Below are positions 8,745 through 15,483 of a DNA stretch of 33,065 nucleotides, piece by piece (the stretch's first letter is position 1; each line of letters starts with the position of its first letter). The translations under genes and the position numbers were made by a program. The stretch comes from Planctomycetota bacterium (GTDB lineage: Bacteria; Planctomycetota; B15-G4; JADJEK01). The notes under the pieces are model-generated. The model worked only from the letters and a program-made list of their open reading frames with translations. It did no database searches and was not told the origin of the DNA. Location of the stretch: contig JACQZJ010000086.1 in assembly GCA_016213895.1 (NCBI GenBank), positions 1-33,065 of the forward strand, read 5' to 3'.

Positions 8745-10501
8745 AGCGCGCGGGACTGCCCGGTCCGCCGCCCTCTGCGGGAGTGGTCCTGGCCCTGAGC
8801 GGCCGGGGCGGGAAGCGCGCGCGCGGCAAATTCCTGGGCCGACTGGCGGCGCTCCTGCCGCGGCTGAACTGGCTCTCGGACGTGTACGTGCTCGCCGAGG
8901 GAGAGGCGGCGCGGCAGGCCGCGGCCTTCGACGTGCTGCGCGCGGCCAGCGATCACCTCGCGCGCTGCAAGTTCGCCGCCCTGCGCGTCCGTCCCTTGCT
9001 GACCATGAGCAGCGCTCCGGCCGCCGACCTTGCCATCTGGGAGCGCCTCGCCTCCTGCGCCGCGCCCTTCCAGCACGAGGCGTACGAGCATTGCGCGGAG
9101 CCGCGCCTGCTGCTCCTGCCGATCATCGAGGTCGCGGCGCGTGCCTCTCCGCTGGCCGCGGCTTCGACCGCGTGCTTCCTGCGCGAGCGGCTCATGCGTC
9201 CGACCCTCTACTTCGAGGGCGGCCCGCCGCCCGCTGCGGCCGCCTTCCAGGACGGGGAGATCGACGTGCTCGTGGCGCCGGAGCGCGACGCCGGGCTGAG
9301 CGGCGTGGCGCGGGCGATCCGCGCCCGCCACGCGTTCGAGGGAGTCCTGCGGCGCGTCGAGGAGGGCGGCGCGGACCTGCTCGCTCCCTGCGGCCGGCTG
9401 CCGGTGATCGACGAGGAAGAGGGCCGCTGCCACGCCTGTCTGGCGCGCTTCGAAAGCGGCGCGGAAGACGGCGGCCTGGACGCGGCCGCCGCTCTGCTGG
9501 ACGGCCGCGCCGCCGCGCCCGAGGCAGCGGGCTGTCGCGCGTGCGTGCATGCCGCCTGCGCGGACGCCGAGCCGAGCCTCGCGGCGAGCGGCCGGCTGGC
9601 CGAGGCGCGGCAGGTGTTCCTGCGCCTCGGCGTGGCCTGCTCGCGCGCGGGCGACCACGCGCGCGGCGAGGAGAACGCGCGCCGCGCCGTCGCCCTCGCC
9701 GCGAGCGGCGAGGAGCGCGCCGCCGCGCTCCTGCATCAAGGGCTCTGCCTTTTGAGCCTGGGCAGGCCCGGTGCCGCCGAGGAGGCCTTCGCCCAGGGCG
9801 CGCGCGGCTCGGCCGATCCGGGGCTCTTCGCCTTCCACCGCGGCCGGGCATGCTTCGCCAGGCAGGAGGATCGCGCCGCGGCCGGCTTCTTCGAGTCGGC
9901 CCTGCGGTCGCCTTCCCGCGAGGTGCCGGAAGGCGACGTGCTCTACGAGCTCGCGCTCTGCCGCGTGCGCCTCGAGGAGCTCGCCGAGGCGCGGCGCCTG
10001 CTCGAGCGCCTGCTCGCCGCCGGGCGCGCCTCAGCGCCGGTCTTCCTCTACCTCGGCGTGTGCGACCGCGGCGAGGGGAGAAGCGCGGCCGCGCTGGATA
10101 GGTTCCGTCAGGCGCTCGCCCTCGGCCCGGAGCGGGCCGATCTGGCGCGCGTGCGCTTCTTCATCGGCGCCTGCCTGAAGGACCTCGAGCGCTACGACGA
10201 GGCCATCGCCGAGCTTTCGCTGGCGGTGGCGGCGGACCCGGGCGACGGCGCCGGCCACAACCTCCTCGGCTTCTGCTTCTACAAGACGAAGCGTCACGCC
10301 GAGGCAGTGGCGTGCTTCCGGCGGGCGCTCGAGATCGACCCGACCTCGGCCATCGACCACGCCAACCTCGGCTCGAACCTGCGCGATCTGGGTCGGACCG
10401 AGGAGGCGATCGCCGCCTACGAGACGGCGCATGCCCTCGACCCGCGCCACGCGTTCGCGCGCGCGCCCCTCGCGCGGCTGCGGGAGGAGCGCGGCCAATA
10501 G
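8741..10501 (+). CDS. TPR-repeat protein with Cys-containing N-terminal half, coupled to the radical SAM gene
   Basis: A GTG start overlaps the radical SAM stop (GTGA), giving 586 residues. The N-terminal half (about 1-270) matches no family I recognise. It contains I-D-E-E-E-G-R-C-H-A-C and then G-C-R-A-C-V-H-A-A-C around residues 220-270, a loose cysteine cluster that could hold zinc or an Fe-S centre. From about residue 285 to the end there are roughly eight tetratricopeptide repeats, clearest at the C terminus (H-N-L-L-G-F-C-F-Y-K and N-L-G-S-N-L-R-D-L-G-R-T-E-E-A-I). TPRs usually mediate protein or peptide binding, so this could present a substrate to the radical SAM enzyme. No precursor peptide gene was seen nearby. 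No signal peptide is evident, so it is probably cytoplasmic. Confidence 0.8.
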   Translation: MKRAGLPGPPPSAGVVLALSGRGGKRARGKFLGRLAALLPRLNWLSDVYVLAEGEAARQAAAFDVLRAASDHLARCKFAALRVRPLLTMSSAPAADLAIWERLASCAAPFQHEAYEHCAEPRLLLLPIIEVAARASPLAAASTACFLRERLMRPTLYFEGGPPPAAAAFQDGEIDVLVAPERDAGLSGVARAIRARHAFEGVLRRVEEGGADLLAPCGRLPVIDEEEGRCHACLARFESGAEDGGLDAAAALLDGRAAAPEAAGCRACVHAACADAEPSLAASGRLAEARQVFLRLGVACSRAGDHARGEENARRAVALAASGEERAAALLHQGLCLLSLGRPGAAEEAFAQGARGSADPGLFAFHRGRACFARQEDRAAAGFFESALRSPSREVPEGDVLYELALCRVRLEELAEARRLLERLLAAGRASAPVFLYLGVCDRGEGRSAAALDRFRQALALGPERADLARVRFFIGACLKDLERYDEAIAELSLAVAADPGDGAGHNLLGFCFYKTKRHAEAVACFRRALEIDPTSAIDHANLGSNLRDLGRTEEAIAAYETAHALDPRHAFARAPLARLREERGQ

Positions 10502-10601
10502 GCGGGGCGGCGTGCTCGGCGGCGATCGGCGCGCCAGGCGTGCCCCGCGACGGCGCGCCGGGGGCCGTCCGTCCCAGACCTGGCACCCACCAGGGCGATC
10601 A

Positions 10602-10636
10602 GCCGCGGGACGTCCGTCCACGGACGTCCCGGCGGC
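10602..10636 (+). terminator. Strong hairpin between the TPR gene and the redox operon
   Basis: A perfect 10-bp stem (GGGACGTCCG / CGGACGTCCC, 10607-10616 and 10621-10630) has a 4-nt loop TCCA. It is extended by GCCGC / GCGGC with one bulged G. The nearest T-rich stretch (TCATTTTGC) is about 25 bases later, so it is not a textbook intrinsic terminator. It could end the TPR transcript or be a regulatory or palindromic protein-binding site. Confidence 0.4.
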
Positions 10637-10668
10637 TGCGTCGCCCCCCTCGCCTCTTGTCATTTTGC

Positions 10669-10697
10669 TTGACAACTCGCTCGCCCCGAGGCGAAGT
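10669..10697 (+). promoter_or_regulatory. Possible sigma70-type -35 element ahead of the redox operon
   Basis: A perfect TTGACA at 10669-10674 lies in a locally AT-richer patch, 81 bases before the ATG at 10755. At 17-18 bases downstream only a poor -10 (CGAAGT / GAAGTT) is present, so the assignment rests mainly on the -35 box and position. It would drive 10755-14166. Confidence 0.3.
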
Positions 10698-10754
10698 TGG
10701 CCGTTTCCGTCCGTTCCGTGCCCAGAAGCCTGTTTTCCAGCAGAAGGCGGTGTG

Positions 10755-12740
10755 ATGAGCACGTTGCTCTTTGCGTGGGACTACTCCTCATACCCTGGGG
10801 CCAGGAAGTACCCGCACCTGTTCAAGCCGATCCAACTCGGCGGCCTCACCATCCCGAACCGCATCAAGTACGCCGCGACCGAGGACAACTTCAACGACCA
10901 CGAAGGCTTCGTCACGGAGGCCGACGTGGCCTACATGCGCGCGCGCGCCGAAGGGGTGGCCGGCGGCCTGTGCTTCATGCAGGGCGTGTACATGGACGAG
11001 GGGCGCCAGGGCCAGGGCTACGTGGGCCAGGCCGCGGCCTGGGATGACAAGTACATCCCGGGCCTGAAGCGGCTGGCGGAGGCCATCCACGCCGAGCGCG
11101 CCGTGGCCGGCTACCAGTTGATGCACTGCGGGCGCGTGGGCGCGGTCGAGGTCGAGAGGTGCCAGGCGCCGTCCTTCGTGCCGCAGCGCCTGCGCGTGTT
11201 CAAGCCCGTGGAGGCCATGACCAAGGAGGACATCAAGGCCTGCGTGCGCCAGCACGCCGAGGCCACGCGCCGCGGCATCGAGGCCGGCTTCGACGTGTTC
11301 GAGATCTCCGGCATCGTCGGTTACCTGGTCTCCAACTTCGTCTCCAGCTACACCAACCGCCGCACGGACGAGTACGGCGGCGACATCCGCGGCCGCATGC
11401 GCTTCGCGGTCGAGGTCATCCAGGCGTGCAAGCAGGTCTGCGGCAGCGACCATCCCCTCGGCATCCGCCTCTGCGCCGAGGAGCTCCTGCCGGACGTGCG
11501 CGGCAACACGCCCGAGGAGTCGATGCGCTCCTACCAGATCGCCGAGGAGGCCGGGGTCGACTACATCAGCGTCACGGCCGGCTGGCAGGAGTCGATCGTC
11601 CCGGTCATCAGCCGCGACGTGCCCATGGGCTCCTGGCTGCACCTCGCCAAGCGCGCCAAGGAGCACGTGAGAGTGCCGGTGCAGATGGCCTACCGCCTGT
11701 TCAGGCCAGAGCTCCCGAACGACGCCATCGGCAGGGGCGAGCTGGACATGTGGGAGATGTGCCGCTCGATGATCGCCGATCCCCTCATGCCGAAGAAGGT
11801 GCTTGAGGGGCGGGAAGAGGACATCCGCCACTGCGTGGCGTGCAACCTGTGCCTCGCGCGCCTGTTCCGCGACGCGCCCATGACCTGCTACATCAATCCG
11901 CGCTGTGCGCACGAGCATGACGCGCGCTTCGCGCCGCAGCCGGCGGAGGAGCGCAAGCAGGTCATGGTGGTGGGCGCGGGCCCGGCCGGCCTGGAGTGCG
12001 CCTACGTGGCGGCGCGGCGCGGCCACGAGGTGCAGGTCTACGACCGGCGGCCGGAGGTGGGCGGCACCCTGAACGAGGCCGCACGCGCCCCCTACGGCGA
12101 CGAGGAGCTGCTCACCTGCCGCGACTTCCAGAAGGCGCAGTGCGAGAAGGCCGGCGTCGAGCTGCGCCTCGGCGTCGATGTTACGCCCGAGCTGATCGCG
12201 AAGGAGCAGCCGGACGTGGTGGTGCTCGCCACCGGCCCGGTGTACGCGCGCGGCCGCGGCAAGGGCTTCGACCGCGGCAACGTGGTGAACGTGCTCGACG
12301 TCCTCGCCGGCCGGGCCGCGGTGGGCGAACGCGTCGTGGTCTGGGGCAACCGCAAGCCCGGCATCGGCGTGGCGCTGCTTCTCGCCAAGCAGGGCAAGAA
12401 GGTGACGCTCGTGGGGCGCGACCGCTCCGCTGGTTTCGACGTCAATCCCTCGTTCAAGTGGCGCTACCTGATCTATCTGCGCCAGAACAAGGTCACGGCC
12501 TACAACGACTGCGACATCGAGGAGGTGGGCGACGGCGAGGTCCTGGTGCGGACCTACGACGGCTATCGCTTCCCGGTGAAGTGCGACAGCGTGGTCGTCA
12601 CCGAGCGCGTGGCGAACAACGCCCTCAAGGACGCCGTCCATGCCGAGGGCATCCAGCTCTACGTCATCGGCGACGCGCTCATGCCGCGCAACCTGTCGAG
12701 CGCGGTTCACGACGGTCACCGCATCGGCTTGCGGGTCTGA
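10755..12740 (+). CDS. Old-yellow-enzyme family oxidoreductase, 2,4-dienoyl-CoA reductase (FadH)-like
   Basis: The ATG follows an AAGGCGG-type site; 661 residues is close to the usual FadH length of about 670. Residues 20-350 form the FMN-binding barrel (F-K-P-I-Q-L-G-G-L-T-I-P-N-R-I and T-N-R-R-T-D-E-Y-G-G). The cluster C-V-A-C-N-L-C plus a later Cys in M-T-C-Y-I-N-P (about residues 359-380) should hold a [4Fe-4S] cluster. An FAD Rossmann motif (V-V-G-A-G-P-A-G-L-E) follows at about 404 and an NAD(P)-binding segment near 530. Family members reduce dienoyl-CoA or enoate double bonds with NAD(P)H. The usual OYE E-I-H-G motif is E-I-S-G here; FadH-type enzymes also lack that His. It is the first gene of a tight operon with ferredoxins. 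The natural substrate is unknown. Confidence 0.85.
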   Translation: MSTLLFAWDYSSYPGARKYPHLFKPIQLGGLTIPNRIKYAATEDNFNDHEGFVTEADVAYMRARAEGVAGGLCFMQGVYMDEGRQGQGYVGQAAAWDDKYIPGLKRLAEAIHAERAVAGYQLMHCGRVGAVEVERCQAPSFVPQRLRVFKPVEAMTKEDIKACVRQHAEATRRGIEAGFDVFEISGIVGYLVSNFVSSYTNRRTDEYGGDIRGRMRFAVEVIQACKQVCGSDHPLGIRLCAEELLPDVRGNTPEESMRSYQIAEEAGVDYISVTAGWQESIVPVISRDVPMGSWLHLAKRAKEHVRVPVQMAYRLFRPELPNDAIGRGELDMWEMCRSMIADPLMPKKVLEGREEDIRHCVACNLCLARLFRDAPMTCYINPRCAHEHDARFAPQPAEERKQVMVVGAGPAGLECAYVAARRGHEVQVYDRRPEVGGTLNEAARAPYGDEELLTCRDFQKAQCEKAGVELRLGVDVTPELIAKEQPDVVVLATGPVYARGRGKGFDRGNVVNVLDVLAGRAAVGERVVVWGNRKPGIGVALLLAKQGKKVTLVGRDRSAGFDVNPSFKWRYLIYLRQNKVTAYNDCDIEEVGDGEVLVRTYDGYRFPVKCDSVVVTERVANNALKDAVHAEGIQLYVIGDALMPRNLSSAVHDGHRIGLRV

Positions 12741-12754
12741 CCGGGAGGACTGAG

Positions 12755-13294
12755 ATGTCGTTCGATCCCGAGAAAGAAGTGACCGTGCTCTGGCGCAGCC
12801 TGCATGGCGCGCAGGACGAGATCGGTCGCACGTACTACCGCTGGCGCAAGGCGGCCCTCGAGCTGGCCGGGCCGGGAGTGAGCACGCTGCAGGCCGGCTT
12901 GAAGGCGGCCGAGGTCATCGGCGAGGAGATCGGCCGCGGCCTGCTGCCGCGTCTCAACTGGCTGAAGGGGGAGGAGGCGTGGCTCGCGAGCCTGGCCGGC
13001 GCGATCGCCGCCAACTGGACGAACCAGGGGGCGCTGGTCAAGGTGGAGCCAGGGAAGAGCGGCGCCGAGGCGCAGATCTGCTGGACGCGCTGCCCCTGGC
13101 CGACCTTCGCCAAGGAGTACGGCGCGCCGATGGAGGAGGACGTGCAGTGCTGCGACCACATCCTGCAGACGCTGCTGCGCGACGTGAACCTCTTCTTCAA
13201 CGTCGAGTACAGGATCGAGACGCAGAAGGCCATTCCGCGCGGCCAGGGCGCGTGCGTGCGGCGGCTCTACAAGGCGGAAAAGCGGGAGGCGTGA
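12755..13294 (+). CDS. ATC-hydrolase-like (L-2-amino-thiazoline-4-carboxylate hydrolase family) protein
   Basis: The ATG is preceded by GGGAGG and lies 14 bases after the flavoenzyme gene. The 179-residue product has a helical N-terminal half. Its C-terminal half contains C109, C113 (I-C-W-T-R-C-P), C132-C133 (Q-C-C-D) and C167 in R-G-Q-G-A-C. The spacing and context resemble the ATC-hydrolase-like family, which often occurs beside anaerobic redox genes and whose members mostly have no proven function. The conserved cysteines could be catalytic or ligate a metal or cluster. Thiazoline hydrolysis is not supported by context; a role with the neighbouring flavoenzyme or ferredoxin is more plausible. 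Probably cytoplasmic. Confidence 0.65.
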   Translation: MSFDPEKEVTVLWRSLHGAQDEIGRTYYRWRKAALELAGPGVSTLQAGLKAAEVIGEEIGRGLLPRLNWLKGEEAWLASLAGAIAANWTNQGALVKVEPGKSGAEAQICWTRCPWPTFAKEYGAPMEEDVQCCDHILQTLLRDVNLFFNVEYRIETQKAIPRGQGACVRRLYKAEKREA

Positions 13295-13295
13295 C

Positions 13296-13502
13296 ATGGC
13301 GGCGCAAGTCGATCCCAAGAAGTGCACCATGTGCGGCGGCACGGTCCAACCCCTGTGCGTCGAGGTTTGCCCGGACTCGGCGATCCGCGTGCAGGACGGC
13401 CGCGTCGTGGTGACCGAGTTCCTGTGCGAGGACTGCAACGAATGCGGCCAGGTCTGCCCGGACCGGGCGATCCAGGTGCCCCTCGAGAAGGTGTCGTTCT
13501 GA
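13296..13502 (+). CDS. Small 2[4Fe-4S] ferredoxin
   Basis: This 68-residue protein starts one base after the previous stop, with GGGAGG ahead of the ATG. Cysteines fall as C10-x2-C13-x7-C21-x3-C25-P and C44-x2-C47-x2-C50-x3-C54-P, enough for two [4Fe-4S] clusters. The seven-residue spacing in the first motif is longer than the classical two, as in some ferredoxins with unusually low potential. It is a cytoplasmic electron carrier, probably serving the flavoenzyme encoded first in the operon or linking it to a ferredoxin pool. Confidence 0.9.
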   Translation: MAAQVDPKKCTMCGGTVQPLCVEVCPDSAIRVQDGRVVVTEFLCEDCNECGQVCPDRAIQVPLEKVSF

Positions 13503-13537
13503 AGGACGGCGCGCGCCGCGGCGGGCCGGAGGGTGGC

Positions 13538-13960
13538 ATGAAGGTCAACAAGATCGACCACATCTGCATCGCGGTGAAGGACCTGGAGCAGGCGCGCAAG
13601 GTCTGGGAGCCGGTGCTCGGCAAGGACGGCCCGGACGACGCCTACGTTGACGAGCCTGAGAAGATCAAGGTGGCGCGCTACTGGGTGGGGGAGGTCGGCT
13701 TCGAGCTGATGGAGTCCACGTCCCCGGACGGCGACGTGGCCAAGTTCATCGAGAAGCGCGGCGAGGGGATCATGCTGGTGAGCTTCAACGTGGACGACAC
13801 GCGCGCGGCGCTTGGCGAGCTTGAGAGCAAGGGCTACCCGTTCATCGGCGGCGCGCGCCCCTTCCGCGATTGCGAGTTTGCTTTCGTCCACCCGCGCAAG
13901 ATGAGCGGCGTGTTGCTCGAGCTGATCGACTACAAGTGGGACGAGCTGAAGAAGCGGTGA
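13538..13960 (+). CDS. VOC-family protein, methylmalonyl-CoA epimerase-like
   Basis: The ATG at 13538 gives 140 residues in two paired beta-alpha-beta-beta-beta modules. H8 in K-I-D-H-I-C-I-A-V, the G-F-E-L-M-E strand near residue 56, and the C-terminal F-V-H-P-R-K-M-S-G-V-L-L-E-L (E128) match methylmalonyl-CoA epimerase. However, the segment that normally reads G-E-G-L-H-H is G-E-G-I-M-L here, so a metal-ligand histidine of true epimerases appears lost. It may therefore bind a CoA ester or another ligand without the classical activity, or use other ligands. Its stop overlaps the following ferredoxin start (GTGA), placing it firmly in this operon. Confidence 0.75.
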   Translation: MKVNKIDHICIAVKDLEQARKVWEPVLGKDGPDDAYVDEPEKIKVARYWVGEVGFELMESTSPDGDVAKFIEKRGEGIMLVSFNVDDTRAALGELESKGYPFIGGARPFRDCEFAFVHPRKMSGVLLELIDYKWDELKKR

Positions 13961-14166
13961 CCAGGAACCGCCAGGGCATCGAGGTCTACCTCGTCTACGT
14001 GGACGAGGGGCGCTGCGACGGCTGTGGGGAATGCCGCGTCCTCTGCCCGGCGGACGTCTTCTCCGTCTTCCACAAGGCGGTCGCGGTCCAGCCGGAGAAC
14101 TGCCTCGGCTGCCGCACCTGCGAGGCGGTGTGCCGGTCGGGGGCGATCGTCGTCACCGAGATCTGA
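13957..14166 (+). CDS. Second small 2[4Fe-4S] ferredoxin
   Basis: A GTG start overlapping the VOC stop (GTGA) gives 69 residues. Two classical motifs are present: C20-x2-C23-x2-C26-x3-C30-P and C49-x2-C52-x2-C55-x3-C59. The second lacks the usual following proline (C-R-S-G). It is a cytoplasmic bacterial-type ferredoxin and the last gene of the operon. Only 11 bases separate its stop from the end of the convergent ATPase gene, leaving no space for a separate terminator. Confidence 0.88.
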   Translation: MTRNRQGIEVYLVYVDEGRCDGCGECRVLCPADVFSVFHKAVAVQPENCLGCRTCEAVCRSGAIVVTEI

Positions 14167-14177
14167 GGGGGCGCCCT

Positions 14178-15374
14178 TCACAGGCAGGTCCAGGAGCAGC
14201 AGGGAATGCCGTGCAGCAGCAGGGAGCGGCTGCCGCCGTAGAACAGGGCCGCCGGTCCCTTGGGCCGCCCGGCCAGCTCGAGCCAGCGCCGGAGCCCGGA
14301 GAGGAAGTCGCTGGCGATCGTCTGGCCCGACTTGATCTCCACCGGGATCAGATCCCGCCCCTCCTCGATGAGCACGTCCACCTCGTGGCCGGTGGAGTCG
14401 CGCCAGAAGAAGAGGCGCGGCTCCTCGCCACGGTGCAGGTAGTTCTTCAACAGCTCCGAGATGACCAGGCTCGCGAAGATGGAGCCGCGGGAGGAATGCT
14501 GGTGCAGCTCGGCCGGCGAACGGATCCCCAGCAGGTAGCAGAGCAGCCCCGTGTCCAGGAAGTACAGCTTCGGGCTCCTGATGAGCCTCTTGCGGAAGTT
14601 CTGGTGGTGGGGACGGAGGAGGAAGACCAGGAAGCTCGCCTCGAGCACCGAGAGCCACCGCCTGGCCGTGGTGTGCGTCACGCCGCAGTCGCTCGCCAGC
14701 GCGGACAGGTTGAGGAGCTGCCCGTTCCTGCCGGCGCACAGGCCGGTGAAACGGTGGAGGGCTTCCAGGTCCCCCACGTTGACGATCGCCCGCACGTCGC
14801 GCTCGACGTAGGTCCTGAAGTAGTCGCGCAGCCAGTGCGCGGGGTCCAGGCCCTTGTCGTGGATCCGCGGATAGAACCCGCGGAACAGCACCTCCATCAG
14901 ATCCGGCGCGCCGCTCCGGCCGGCCGCGGGCAGCCTCCTGCCTAGACGGCGAAGCTGGAGGGGCGCGCGCCGCTCGAGTTCGCTCAGCGAGAACGGCAGC
15001 AGGTGCAGGATCGCGCAGCGGCCTGCCAGGCTCTGGGAGATTCCCGCCAGCAGGAGGAACTCCCGGGATCCCGTCAGGATGAAGCGGCCGGGCACGTCCT
15101 CGCTGTCGACGATGGTCTGGATGTAGGAGAGGAGCTCCGGGGCGCGCTGCACCTCATCGAGGATCACCTTGCCGCGGAACTGGCCGAGAAAGCCGCGGGG
15201 GTCTTCCAGGGCGTAGGAGCGCTGGTCGGCGTCCTCGAGCGACGCGTAGGCGTGCCGTGGGAAGGCTGTCCTGGCGAGCGTCGTCTTCCCGGACTGGCGC
15301 GGGCCCGTGAGCGTGACGACGGGCATCCGCCGCGCGGCCTTCCGCAGCACGGGTTGCAGGGTGCGTGCGAACAT
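14178..15374 (-). CDS. AAA ATPase with DUF4143 / PD-(D/E)xK-like C terminus
   Basis: This 398-residue protein has a Walker A motif G-P-R-Q-S-G-K-T at residues 24-31, Walker B V-I-L-D-E-V-Q ending about residue 76, and a sensor-like F-I-L-T-G-S-R-E. A winged-helix-like middle follows (about 220-265, with G-V-T-H-T-T-A-R-R-W-L). The C-terminal DUF4143 region contains D-V-L-I-E-E and V-E-I-K-S-G, the sequence of a nuclease-like PD-(D/E)xK fold. The family is widespread, often laterally moved, and largely uncharacterised. The gene stands alone on the minus strand behind an AT-rich palindrome, consistent with an accessory insertion. A role in DNA or toxin biology is possible but unproven. Confidence 0.88.
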   Translation of the reverse strand: MFARTLQPVLRKAARRMPVVTLTGPRQSGKTTLARTAFPRHAYASLEDADQRSYALEDPRGFLGQFRGKVILDEVQRAPELLSYIQTIVDSEDVPGRFILTGSREFLLLAGISQSLAGRCAILHLLPFSLSELERRAPLQLRRLGRRLPAAGRSGAPDLMEVLFRGFYPRIHDKGLDPAHWLRDYFRTYVERDVRAIVNVGDLEALHRFTGLCAGRNGQLLNLSALASDCGVTHTTARRWLSVLEASFLVFLLRPHHQNFRKRLIRSPKLYFLDTGLLCYLLGIRSPAELHQHSSRGSIFASLVISELLKNYLHRGEEPRLFFWRDSTGHEVDVLIEEGRDLIPVEIKSGQTIASDFLSGLRRWLELAGRPKGPAALFYGGSRSLLLHGIPCCSWTCL

Positions 15375-15397
15375 GGGGGAAACCGTAGCCCGTGCAG

Positions 15398-15418
15398 ATT
15401 GAACTTTCAGTATTCAAT
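15398..15418. promoter_or_regulatory. AT-rich palindrome ATTGAA-N9-TTCAAT upstream of the ATPase gene
   Basis: A perfect 6-bp inverted repeat with a 9-base centre lies 24 bases upstream of the start at 15374. The surrounding 30 bases are markedly AT-rich against the roughly 70% GC background. The symmetry and position suggest an operator for a dimeric regulator, perhaps the ATPase's own winged-helix region, overlapping the promoter. Function is inferred only from symmetry. Confidence 0.45.
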
Positions 15419-15483
15419 TTGTACGAAGAGCGGGAATCGGCAGGCTGCCCGGCCGGCTGACGCGCCGCGGCAATGCTCGCGAG

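Noticed and set aside
10755-14166. Interpretation as a benzoyl-CoA reductase (bam/bzd) or bile-acid (bai) operon
   Set aside because: No benzoyl-CoA reductase subunits, tungsten enzyme, hydratase or CoA ligase genes are present; only one FadH-like enzyme is shared with bai clusters.
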